A stretch of DNA of 64,000 bases, from contig JAMPIV010012259.1 of assembly GCA_024509875.1 (NCBI GenBank), positions 1-64,000 of the forward strand. The letters are read 5' to 3'. Numbering within the stretch: the stretch's first letter is position 1; every line of letters begins with the position of its first letter. This document shows positions 1 to 11,189 of the stretch, piece after piece. Below the pieces are notes generated by a model. It did no database searches. It worked only from the letters and a program-made list of their open reading frames with translations, and had not been told where the DNA came from. Made by a program: the position numbers and the translations under genes. This DNA is from Oreohelix idahoensis. Lineage: Eukaryota; Mollusca; Gastropoda; Stylommatophora; Oreohelicidae.

Positions 1-184
1 TTCTCTCTTTTATTCCAACTGAGCAAACAAGTCATGTATGTAGCCTGGGTTGGAGTACAGTTGTGATTTACATCTCATATGTAAATTACTAACATGTTGA
101 AAACTAGACTTATATTATGTTTATATTACCGTGTGAAGTTTAATGTGGTGAAACTCACTATTGGATGTCAAAAAGTCATTTGGG

Positions 185-335
185 GCTGGTAACCTCAGTA
201 TCTAGAATGATATGATTCATGAACCACCACTGCACGGGCTGGTGATTGCTTTATTGATAGTTTCGTAAAGAGAACTAAAAGCATAAAGTAGTTCCATGTT
301 CCCTATGAAGCAGGTGGGTAAAGATAAAAGAAATG
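185..335. repeat. Dispersed repeat (GGCTGGTAACCTCA type)
   Basis: A roughly 130-bp stretch with a GCTGG-AACCTCA start, an ATTCATGAACCACC core and a CTGGTGA-TGCTT tail. Related copies are at 24312-24440, 30255-30415 and 57960-58090. It has no reading frame that I recognise. It is probably the 3' part of a SINE or LINE that I cannot name. Confidence 0.5.
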
Positions 336-504
336 ATGTACGAGGGGCATTTCAGAAAGTAATGCACCACATCGTTTTTCTCAGCTAATAATGAAGATAG
401 AAGCATAAAAATTTGCACACTTCAAATTATCGCATGTGCCAATTGTGTTGCACCAAATTGCACTACAACCGCCAAATAATAACGGCTGCCCCTAAACCGT
501 TGAA

Positions 505-1148
505 ATGGAGCGTGTCAACTACTTGCGTTATAAGCAGCGAATTGTGATAGAATTTCTCGTTGCAGAGAAGGAAACTGTTGTGAATATTCACAAGCGTCTA
601 TGTGATGTGTATGGAAGTTTTGCAGTCGCTGGGTTCAGGGAATCAAAGAATCAGGAAGCGGAGATACGGAGCTGCTTGATCGGCCGCGCTGTGGACGTCC
701 TGCCACACAGCCACCCAATCGCAGAAAATGTTGAAATGCGCTGAGGGCATTATTCTTACTGATAGGCAAATCACTACTCAACAATTGGCCTTACAGCTGT
801 CAGTCAGCATTGGTAGTGCAAATGCAGTTATAAAAACTCTCGGATTTTCTAAGGTTTGCGCAAGATGGGTTCCTCGAAGTCTCACTAAATGACCACCGAT
901 TGCAAAGGAAAGCAATTTCTTCTGAATTGTTGGAGCGTTTCAATGCTGATGGAGAGAACGTTTTGGCTAGGTTCGTTACAGGTGACGAAACCTGGGCATT
1001 TATCCATTTTATACCTGAGACAAAAAGACAGTCAATGGAGTGGCATCATCCGCAATCACCACGAAGAAAGAAATTCAAGACAATTCCTTCAGCTGGAAAG
1101 GTCATGATCACTGTCTTTTGGGACATTGAAGGTGTGATTCTTGTGGAC
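505..1148 (+). pseudogene. Mariner transposase, N-terminal half (copy A)
   Basis: The first frame begins MERVNYLRYKQR and covers the first helix-turn-helix region. After the codons for GSFAV, a deletion of about 17-20 bp shifts the frame; the expected RWVQR-like continuation is readable one frame over. Later frames supply the second DNA-binding region (TDRQITTQQLALQLSVSIGS), the WVPRSLT segment and the first catalytic aspartate in GDETW. Copy A has extra small insertions near 715-725, 885 and 1000, absent from copy B. The coding stops abruptly at the insert at 1149. The family is clear; the gene is non-functional. Confidence 0.88.
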
Positions 1149-3200
1149 TGTCACATAGGTTTTATGATCATTTAATTGCCTATATCATCTTCTTTTTCTT
1201 TCACCCGTAATCCTCTATTTTTATTATCACTCTTTACCTTTTTCCTGTATTTTTCGCATCCATTCGTTTGCGAAAAATATTTTTTTTCCCATTCTCACTT
1301 TCGCCAGTTTCGTTTCTCATTTAGAAACGCATTTCATGGCTGATTAAACGAGTAACTTGTTACGTAACGTGTCAGTCCCTCACCAGACGATTTAGAGCGA
1401 GAATGCATTCGGTCCATCGCAGCAGATTGACGAAATAACTGTGAATATTTGGCTATTCTCTGACGTAGGGCCGACCTAGCGTCTGCATTTTCACCTGTCA
1501 AAACGTAGTTTCTCGGTGAGCGCTCAGGAAAAGCGCGATAACCGACACCTCCCCGGCGCAGTATTCAGACAATTTGTCTGGTAGTTTGCATCTGACATGT
1601 AGTTTCCAAGGTAGATTCTTAGTGTCAGTGATATGACCCACTCACGCTCCACGGCCAGAGTTGGCGTAAGGTGCGAGAAAGCAAAGTGTCAGTTATGGTT
1701 CTCAGGATGAGTTTCTCGGGGAGTGTGTGAATAACTGCTTCTGCACTGGAACGGGTTTGTCTGAGATTCGCAACTGACACGCCGCCTCTCGGTCAGTTGG
1801 TGGCAGTTACGGCATGCGTTTAGGTGTTAAACGTAATCGTTAAAGACGGAAAGGGGAGAGTACTTCGTTTTGCGAATTAACGTTCACCTCTTTGTCTGTT
1901 TGATAGATATTAACCAGAGTTGGAAACTTTCTTGTCATTCTCCAACTTGCAGTAGACAGAATCACTCGTGCTAGTGAATGAAGCTTGTATAGCGAAGTCA
2001 TTAGTTTCTCGTCAAATTTTGCCGAGCTTCTAAATACCTATCTAGTGAATTATCCTAGTCGTTGAGAAACTGTAATTCTGTTTGGAGGTAAAATATGGTA
2101 TTAATATTCTAGTATTTTGTGAAGTGTTTAAAGTGTTAAATCGCTTATTTTATTTCACTAGTTAGATTTGGTGCAGAGCGCTTAATTTATATAGTCTGTA
2201 TTATTTTATAGTGACGAGTTACAGTGGAAAACAGAAATTATATTTCTAGCTTAAACTCAGTCGGCTATTAAGGAATTTAATTTTACTGCTAAAATAATCA
2301 GAGGAGTATAAACTTTCTAAACTAACTTTATTAATGCTAGATGCGTCATGAGTGGTGACGGAACACGTAGGTATTCCTAATTCATGATGATTGATTTTAT
2401 AAATATAACTTATTCCACGAAAAGTGTTAAACTATAAGACAAGCTACGCTGCAGTTTAAATTATCAGTTATTGTATGTATAATTATGTGATATGTGTTCT
2501 TTCCATTTATATATAGTGAAACTGTGGTACCCAAACTTTGCCAGCGTTTGAGTAAAAGAGATAAATCTGTGAAGAAAACAACAAACATTCTTACCTTAAA
2601 GATTTGATGTATAACTTTTACAAGAACTTTAAGAGGTTAAAGAAGTAACGGGTCATCGAGCCTGATTTGAATCTTCCTGAGAAAACTTTAGTCATTTTTC
2701 TGCCTCTGTGACAAGATTATATTTCAATCAGTAACTTTCCCGACACTGTTGACAAGTGGTGGGGTGACCAACTAAATTCCTATACTGAGAGAAGGTGCCG
2801 ACCTGACATTCCTCATTCGTTTGAAATCTAAGATGTTGACACTATGCTCGCTATAAACGCTCGTGCTTGGACAATTTTTATGTGATTTAAACAGACATCC
2901 AAAACAATGGTATTCCCAAGAGAACGGTCCCGGAAGTAGTGAATTCAACCCGTCTTTTTGGACCTGGGGTTTTCTTGGTCAAGATTACCATTGAAGACTC
3001 TGTATGGGCAAGTCCTAAAAATATTGTTTTGTTTTTTTTGTTCCCGAAGTGGCTACCAAAGCTGTGAGTATAACAAAAAAAATGCACGTCTACACCGTTG
3101 AATGAATAGAGTGAATGCAGGACTGAGCGATCCCTTTATGGTGGTAATTTGACACCCATTCATTTTTTGCTGTCATAACATTTCTTTATGCAAGGTATTG

Positions 3201-3291
<91 letters not shown>

Positions 3292-3917
3292 TCCCTTAAA
3301 CTTCATCAGAGTATCCAGTCGGTTCATACCTTAAAGGGGAAGAATTTTAGACTAAATCATAAGTATCTGTGACTCTTTGGGCTATCACTTTCTTCTAACG
3401 GGATTGTGAGCTATAACTCGAGGGAAGGATCATACCAACGGGTCTATCATTCTGGTAGCATTTCTTGATTTTGTGTTTATGATTTTTTTTTGGTATATGC
3501 TTGATGTGATTTGATATGTTGTGAGAGAAGTTTAGTCTTGATAAATAAACTACTCATAAAATTTATTCCCGCGTGTCGGTCAGTTCGTTTTTTTCCCAAA
3601 CTATTCATATATTCATTGTCATAGTTTTTCCCACGTCTGTACGTCTAACTGTCGTCTTATGCGTGTATGTATGTGAGTGGATATATATATTTCATACATA
3701 TGTGTGTAGACTGTCTGACTCAATCTAAATCTGTGGTAGAAGATAGGTGAAAGAGAGAACATTTTCTTGATTTCAGAGACAGCCTCTATCACATTTCTAC
3801 CATCTCACTCGTGGAAATCTATCACTATTACTACTTCTCACTGTGACTATCACTTATTCTAATCTATTCAGAAGGGACCAACCCAAGTCTTAATTCCCCT
3901 ATCAAAAATCTACGACA
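1149..3917. mobile_element. 2.77-kb insertion inside mariner, LTR-like ends
   Basis: The transposase is cut exactly here: TGGAC is present at 1144-1148 and again at 3918-3922, a 5-bp target duplication. The insert begins TGTCACATAGG and ends CTACGACA, giving TG...CA termini with a short imperfect inverted repeat. No open frame of useful size is present. It holds a TATAAA near 2307, an AATAAA near 3544 and a TA array. TG...CA ends plus a 5-bp duplication suit a solo LTR or a non-autonomous LTR element; 2.77 kb is long for a solo LTR. A TIR-type DNA element is the alternative. The same insert is at 58911-61542. Confidence 0.7.
3205..3291. repeat. (TA)n microsatellite
   Basis: Uninterrupted TA dinucleotides inside the 2.77-kb insert. 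In copy B (60899-60917) the run is far shorter, so it has changed length since the duplication. Confidence 0.97.
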
Positions 3918-4336
3918 TGGACATTATGCCAAGAGGAGAGACAATCAATTTGCAAGCTTACATTAAGACATTGAAAAAACTCAATCAACGTTTTCTCAGA
4001 GTTCGGCCGCACAAGAATCCAACAGACTTGCTTCTCCTTCACGACAATGCGCGACCTCACACAAGTCTGGCAACACGGGAAGCAATCACAAAATTGGGTT
4101 GGACTGTACTACCCCATCCACCCTATAGTCCCGATTTGGCACCCTCTGATTTTCATCTATTAGGTCCACTTAAAGATGCACTCCGTGGGACAAGGTTTGA
4201 AGATGATGAAGGAGTGATTCATGCAGCGAAGAAATGGCTACATGATCAAGACAAAATCTGGTACGGGCTAGGAATACATGCACCTGTTTCGCGCTGGCAT
4301 AAAGCGGTACAAGTTGATGGGGATTATGTTGAATAA
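3918..4336 (+). pseudogene. Mariner transposase, C-terminal half (copy A)
   Basis: Reads on directly from the N-terminal half once the insert is removed (VILVD joins IMPRGETIN). It contains HDNARPH, which carries the second catalytic aspartate, and SPDLAPSDFHLLGPLK, which carries the third. The two are 34 residues apart, the mariner D34D signature. It ends naturally with a stop at 4336, 110 bp before the element's right end. The only ATG in frame is a residue within the old protein, not a real start. Confidence 0.92.
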
Positions 4337-4448
4337 TACCGATGTTTACATGACATATCCATGTATATTGTGTACAAATTTCATGCTTTTTGAATAAACA
4401 GCTCCTGAGAAAAAACGATGTGGTGCATTACTTTCTGAACGCCCCTCG

Positions 4449-5136
4449 TACATTCTAAGTGTAATACTTACATTTTCAAAGCAGTGTAAATGCCCCTATA
4501 AACATATTCACTTTAAAATTAATGTAAGTTTTCAAGCTTTAAACCAGTGTAAATGTCTATGTGAAAATATTCATTTTAATTAATATAAGTTTCAAACCTT
4601 TCCACAAATGTAAATGAAACATAAATGAATTTATATTGTGAACACTTTTCAAACAGTGGAGATGTAAATGTAAAACATATTATATCTGTACGTTTAACCT
4701 TTTCATTTAAATGTAATGTAAAGCTAAAGCTATTCAGTTTAAACGTAAAGGAAGTTTAATCCCGAGGGATTAAATTTAATTCTCATCGAGGGTAAATTCT
4801 GACATGGGATGGTAGAATAGAAGAGGGGGGCACATAAATGTGTCGGAAAAAACGTCATACTCAAAAGAGCGTTTCGTTTCTATTTCTATTACCAGTTATT
4901 GGTGGTACCAGCAGAAAGTACTGTCTCTGGAACCAAGTGAAGGTAGAAGTTGACTGACGTTTTGCGAGACGCCATCATAAGAGGGTCATAGACAGACGCA
5001 GAACCAACTTAGCCGTTACTCCTTGACGTTCTGGGAATGTGCGGCGCATGAACTTTGATCAGAGACGAGCGAGAGCAGAGTGGAAAGGAACTGACCCAGC
5101 GGGAGAAGAAACTACCATTGGCAGCTAAGTGAAAAT
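4449..5136. other. AT-rich flank of mariner, no gene seen
   Basis: Shared with copy B (62074-62765). It holds about three imperfect copies of a roughly 65-70 bp motif (GTGTAAATG ... ATTCA-TTTAA-TTAATGTAAG) between 4480 and 4660. No coding sequence or RNA gene was recognised. Confidence 0.6.
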
Positions 5137-5345
5137 ATTCGCTGCCAAAAGTGACCTCCTTTATTCAGTTAAATCCCATCCAAGTGATGAAACCTTTTCC
5201 ATAACTATTCAAATTATTTTCCAACTGTTAAAACTTAGTGATTATTAAATTTTGTTATTTGTAATGTTACAACTTAAATTTCGATTCAATCCTTGTAAAT
5301 GTACTACATGTTTGTCTCAGTCAAAGTTACTAAACACACACTCTA

Positions 5346-5351
<6 letters not shown>
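5137..5351 (+). repeat. Left arm of a large inverted repeat
   Basis: Running from ATTCGCTGCC to CTCTAAACAT, this is matched by the reverse complement at 6526-7032 once the SINE in that arm is removed. The arms look almost identical by eye. They enclose two TA arrays and a LINE-A fragment. Copy B shows the left arm too (62760-62960) but the window ends before its partner. Confidence 0.88.

Positions 5352-5430
<79 letters not shown>
5349..5430. repeat. (TA)n microsatellite
   Basis: Long TA run at the 3' end of the antisense LINE-A. In copy B the matching place (62955-63160) is a longer, scrambled AT-rich tract followed by a TA run. Confidence 0.97.
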
Positions 5431-5432
<2 letters not shown>

Positions 5433-6454
5433 TCTTCTTCGATCCTTAACCACTGACCGTCAAAGCAGTCAGTGGCCATCACGCCTAGTGGCGTCTTGTA
5501 GGGCAACAACAAATTGATTCCACTTTGCACGGTCGGTGGCCATCCTTCGTACAGTGCCCCAACTCTGGTTCATTCTTTGCATCTCAGCCTCCACAGTCCT
5601 CCGCCAAGTTGTTTTTGGTCGGCCTCTCTTTCGCTTTCCTTCAGGGGTCCAAAGCATAGCTGTTCTTGTGATGGCATCGGGGTCTCTTCTGAGGACATGA
5701 CCAACCCAGCTCCAGCGTCTGCCAGCTATGATGGTATGCATGTCCTCTTGCTTGCTACGAGTAAGCAGATCTTGGTTGGTGATGGTATTCGGCCAAAAGA
5801 TTCTGTGGATTTTTCTTAGGCATGTTGTGTGAAAAGAGGACAATTTTGACATTTCCTTCTCTGTGACTCTCCAGCATTCCGCACCATAGAGAAGCACAGA
5901 AAGCACGCAACTCTGGTATAATCTTAATTTTGTGCTTGTGCTGTATTGGGAGGACTTCCAGATGTTATTTAGGCTAAAGAAGGCTGTTCTTGCCTTATTC
6001 ATTCTGATGTTGATGTCTTTGCCTGCCCCACCGTCTGGTGTTACTATGCTTCCTAGGTATGTGAAGGTATCTGTCTGTACTAGTTGCTGATTCCTTACTG
6101 ATATGGGCTCAGGGTTGCTCACATTGAGCGTCATGACCTCAGACTTCTTTAAATTGATGTTCAAGCCCACCTGCTGGCTAAATTTATTAAGTCTATCCGT
6201 TTTTTCCTGGATGTGTTGATGTGAATGTGCCAGCAGTGCAATGTCATCTGCATATTCCAGATCTTCCAATGTTGAAAATGTAGTCCATCTTATTCCTCTT
6301 GGACTGCCCTCTGTTGTCTGGCGCATCACCCAGTCTATGACTGTCAAAAATAGAGTGGTTGATAAGGGGCATCCCTGTCGTACTCCTGTCTTCACCTCGA
6401 AGGTTAGGTTGCTCTGCCCAACACTACACGTAAAGTTGGCATAGAGGCTTTTTA

Positions 6455-6455
<1 letters not shown>
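5431..6455 (-). mobile_element. LINE-A, 5'-truncated reverse transcriptase
   Basis: On the minus strand an open frame of over 320 codons (protein part 5469-6455) starts inside the RT domain. It has KTGVRQGCPLS (motif B), the catalytic EYADDIALLAH (motif C), LNINLKKSEVM and YLGSIVTPDG, then the LINE-specific tail with LLYGAECWRVT, WSWVGHVLRRD and KRKRGRPKTTWRR, ending at GRDGH-type residues and stop. The 3' end is a (GAA)n tail at 5431-5442. The endonuclease and upstream RT motifs are missing, so it is a dead-on-arrival copy. Relatives are at 27245-27622 and 63163-64000. I cannot assign the clade securely. Confidence 0.88.

Positions 6456-6525
<70 letters not shown>
6456..6525. repeat. (TA)n microsatellite
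   Basis: TA run at the truncated 5' edge of LINE-A, mirroring the run at 5349-5430. Confidence 0.97.
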
Positions 6526-6527
<2 letters not shown>

Positions 6528-7032
6528 TAGAGTGTGTGTTTAGTAACTTTGACTGAGACAAACATGTAGTACATTTACAAGGTAAAAAAAAAAAAAAAAA
6601 AAAAAAAAGGAACCCGTTACACGCCCATTGAGGCATATTGGGAATATGGTGTTAGGCCCATATTATCTTGACCGTCGGCACACGAGGGGTGATGTGGTCG
6701 GCATCACGCCGGCCGCCTTAACCTTCCCAGAGTAGCTCTGGTACCCATTTGGGGCTGGGTCAACCCAGGAGCCGTTTGTGGCCTAAAAATGTTCCGCCTC
6801 ATCTGGGGATCGAACCATAGACCACTGCGCTAGGAAGCCAGTGCACTAACCACTATGCTACCGCGGCTATTTACAAGGATTGAATCGAAATTTAAGTTGT
6901 AACATTACAAATAACAAAATTTAATAATCACTAAGTTTTAACAGTTGGAAAATAATTTGAATAGTTATGGAAAAGGTTTCATCACTTGGATGGGATTTAA
7001 CTGAATAAAGGAGGTCACTTTTGGCAGCGAAT
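6526..7032 (-). repeat. Right arm of the inverted repeat, with SINE
   Basis: Reverse complement of 5137-5351, interrupted by a SINE-1 at 6583-6868. The left arm lacks the SINE, so the SINE landed after the inverted repeat formed. Confidence 0.88.
6583..6868 (-). mobile_element. SINE-1, tRNA-derived, with target duplication
   Basis: Flanked by a perfect 10-bp target duplication (ATTTACAAGG at 6573-6582 and 6869-6878). On the minus strand it begins with a tRNA-like head: an A box around TAGCATAGTGGTTAG and a B box GGTTCGATCCC (complement of 6806-6816). A GC-rich body and an A-rich tail follow (poly-T on the plus strand, 6583-6608). The full structure supports LINE-driven insertion. A diverged relative is at 9388-9660. 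Confidence 0.93.
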
Positions 7033-7043
7033 ATATATATATA

Positions 7044-8518
<1,475 letters not shown>

Positions 8519-8765
8519 CCACTGATTAACGAGCTAGAATAAACCATTGCTAAATTCTTCATAAAAGTGTCGGCAGATTATAGAATTAACGTGCTTAGCG
8601 ACATCCAGCATTGTTTTCGCTTATCTGAATATCTTATGAAGACTTCCATGTGATAAAAGCTTTATTACTCTTCTATCCACATTTCTGCCACGAGTAATCT
8701 TGTGTAAAGATAGACTCCATTGAAGCCTGTAATAGATACTCTTGAGTTTTGGCCACTGTCTTCTC

Positions 8766-9167
8766 ACAGACAACCTGGAACTACACGAGACATGATATAA
8801 CCTTAACCTGGAACTACACGGGACATGATATAACCTTAACCAGGAACTACACGGGACATGACATAACCCTAACCAGGAACTACACATGACAAGACATAAC
8901 GCTAACCAGGAACTACACGGGACATGACATAACGCTAACCAGGAACTACACAGGACATGACACAACCCTATCCTGGAACTACACAGGACATGACATAACC
9001 CTAACCAGGAACTACACGGGATATGACTAACCCTAACCAGGAACTACACAGGACAAGACATAACCCTAACCAGGAACTAAACGGGACAAGACATAACGCT
9101 AACCAGGAACTACACGGGACATGACATAACGCTAACCAGGAACTACATAGGACATGACATAACGCCT
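8766..9167. repeat. Minisatellite, about 31-33 bp unit
   Basis: About 12 head-to-tail copies built on AACCAGGAACTACACGGGAC followed by ATGACATAACCCT, with unit-to-unit base changes (GGG/AGG, CCT/GCT). Reading frames across it are by-products of the repeat. Confidence 0.95.
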
Positions 9168-9387
9168 ATTCAGAATTTGAGTATGTCCCTTAATGCCCTG
9201 ACTGAATCCAGAACTTCTGCCATTGAAGAATTAAGGTTTGCAGCTGATTGAGTTGCATTCTGATATGTTGCTCAAGGCCCCCCCCCCCCCTTTCACGCCA
9301 CTTTTGTCATACTAGGCTTTTTTCCTGTGTGAGAGATTTATCTGATGACTTGAATCGCCTCTGATTACTCACAGACGTATCTTTGTA

Positions 9388-9660
9388 AATGTAAAAGGTA
9401 AAGGATCCTGTTACATGCCCATTGACGCATAATGAGAATATGGTGTAAGGCACATATTTTCATGATCATCGGCACACTAGGGGTGATGTGGTCAGCATCA
9501 CACCGGCCGCCTTAATCTTCATAGAGTTGCTTTGGTACCCAATTCATGAGGATGAGTCGACCCCGGAGCCGTCTGTGGTCTAAAAAATGCCACTTTAACT
9601 GTTGATCGAAGCCTGGATCACCGAGCTAGGAAGCCAGTGCACTACCGCGGCTCCACCGTT
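9388..9660 (-). mobile_element. SINE-1, diverged copy
   Basis: Shares with 6583-6868 the core GGGGTGATGTGGTC, CCGGCCGCCTTAA and the tRNA-like head (GGAAGCCAGTGCACT on the plus strand). Flanked by TCTTTGTA at 9380-9387 and 9661-9668. The B box is degraded and part of the head is deleted. Confidence 0.85.
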
Positions 9661-9748
9661 TCTTTGTATTATTTTATAAAACTATTTATGTCCTGCATTT
9701 ACTGACTGCGTTCATAATTATTTTCTACGCTTGCTTTTTTCATATCTA

Positions 9749-9984
9749 TTATTCCTGTGTGACTGTTGGCTGACCAAGGATATTTAACACCCAATGTCTA
9801 GTTTGTTTCATTTCTTGGTTATGCTCCACAAAGCTGATATTGATTTGGTAGCCCCGTGCACTTCCCTGGAGTCTAGTGAGACAAACAAGGAGTAGGTCTA
9901 CTACCCCCTCATGCATGTCGTACAAGGTGACAAATAAGTGGTTGTACATGAGGCTGGCAATCTCATCACGTAAAGAAATTGCTA
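9749..9984 (-). other. Repeat with coding-like similarity to 53750-53840
   Basis: The minus strand reads DEIASLMYNHLFVTLYDMHE near 9910-9975. At 53760-53830 the plus strand reads DELASHMHKIILVALYEMPE. Similarity between the two is visible in both DNA and protein. I do not recognise the family. It could be a piece of a transposon ORF, or a SINE/LINE 3' end that is open by chance. Confidence 0.4.
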
Positions 9985-11131
9985 GAGAAGTCACCGCTAG
10001 AACAGCATCTGAATTTTTGGTGAGAAGTCACCGCTAGAACAGCATCTGAATGTTTGGTGAGAAGTCACCGCTAGAACAGCATCTGAATGTTTGGTGAGAA
10101 GTCACCGCTAGAACAGCATCTGAATGTTTGGTGAGAAGTCATCGCTAGAAAGGCATCTGAATGTTTGGTGAGAAGTCATCGCTAGAACAGCATCTGAATG
10201 TTTGGTGAGAAGTCATCGCTAGAACAGCATCTGAATGTCTGGTGAGAAGTCATCGCTAGAACAGCATCTGCATGTTTGGTGAGAAGTCACCGCTTGAACA
10301 GCATCTGAATGTTTGGTGAGAAGTCACCGCTAGAACAGCATCTGAATGTTTGGTGAGAAGTCATCGCTAGAACAACATCTGAATGTTTGGTGAGAAGTCA
10401 CCGCTAGAACAGCATCTGAATGTTTGGTGAGAAGTCACCGCTAGAACAGCATCTGAATGTTTGGTGAGAAGTCATCGCTAGAAAGGCATCTGAATGTTTG
10501 GTGAGAAGTCATCGCTAGAACAGCATCTGAATGTCTGGTGAGAAGTCATCGCTAGAACAGCATCTGAATGTTTGGTGAGAAGTCACCGCTTGAACAGCAT
10601 CTGAATGTTTGGTGAGAAGTCACCGCTAGAACAGCATCTGAATGTTTGGTGAGAAGTCACCGCTAGAACAGCATCTGAATGTTTGGTGAGAAGTCACCGC
10701 TAGAACAGCATCTGAATGTTTGGTGAGAAGTCACCGCTAGAACAGCATCTGAATGTTTGGTGAGAAGTCATCGCTAGAAAGGCATCTGAATGTTTGGTGA
10801 GAAGTCATCGCTAGAACAGCATCTGAATGTCTGGTGAGAAGTCATCGCTAGAACAGCATCTGAATGTTTGGTGAGAAGTCATCGCTAGAACAGCATCTGA
10901 ATGTTTGGTGAGAAGTCACCGCTAGAACAGCATCTGGATGTTTGGTGAGAAGTCACCGCTAGAACAGCATCTGAATGTTTGGTGAGAAGTCACCGCTAGA
11001 ACAGCATCTGGATGTTTGGTGAGAAGTCACCGCTAGAACAGCATCTGAATGTTTGGTGAGAAGTCACCGCTAGAACAGCATCTGAATGTCTGGTGAGAAG
11101 TCACCGCTAGAACAGCATCTGAATGTTTGGT
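9985..11131. repeat. 37-bp minisatellite, about 31 copies
   Basis: The unit is GAGAAGTCACCGCTAGAACA plus GCATCTGAATGTTTGGT. Variant positions are CAC/CAT, AACAGC/AAAGGC, CTAG/CTTG and GTTTGG/GTCTGG. These variants recur in blocks (see findings), showing expansion by multi-unit steps. The array overruns the 3' edge of LINE-B. Confidence 0.97.
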
Positions 11132-11189
11132 GCAAACTTTGTACAGGGGGATCTGCTGCAGTGCTGGTTCTATTCTTCATAGGAAGCGA

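Larger units (their letters stand above)
341..4448 (+). mobile_element. Mariner element, copy A, interrupted
   Basis: The ends are inverted repeats of about 37 bp starting CGAGGGGC (341-380 and 4410-4448), with TA target duplications at 339-340 and 4449-4450, which is standard for Tc1/mariner elements. Without its insert (1149-3917) the element is about 1.34 kb, the normal mariner size. The transposase is split by the insert and has frame breaks, so this copy is dead. Its left TIR carries an extra T compared with copy B. Confidence 0.92.
1..6269. repeat. Segmental duplication, copy A
   Basis: This stretch is repeated in the same orientation at 57793-64000, with the same order of flank, mariner left end, insert, mariner right end, AT-rich flank, TA array and antisense LINE-A. 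Similarity runs past both mariner ends, so the pair arose by duplication of a larger segment and not by mariner transposition alone. Most differences are in the first 1.8 kb; 1.8-5.3 kb is nearly identical apart from TA length and one 66-bp indel. The true limits lie outside the window on both sides, and an uncollapsed assembly duplicate is possible. Confidence 0.9.

Noticed and set aside
505..4336. Intron inside a domesticated transposase (SETMAR-like gene)
   Set aside because: The interruption has a 5-bp target duplication and TG...CA ends instead of GT...AG splice sites, and the reading frame has further breaks. It is an insertion.
5252..5530. Overlapping frames rich in Ile-Tyr on both strands at TA runs
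   Set aside because: They are translations of (TA)n and have no independent support; the same holds for 6424-6636, 8328-8542 and 63078-63263.
6780..6868. tRNA gene suggested by A and B boxes
   Set aside because: The boxes belong to a SINE with tail and target duplication, and no cloverleaf fold is kept. The heads at 25.9, 43.8 and 22.2/31.9-33.4 kb are rejected as tRNA genes for the same reason.
9985..11131. CRISPR-like regular repeats
   Set aside because: Units abut each other with no unique spacers, and the context is eukaryotic transposon DNA, so this is a minisatellite. The same applies to the other tandem arrays.
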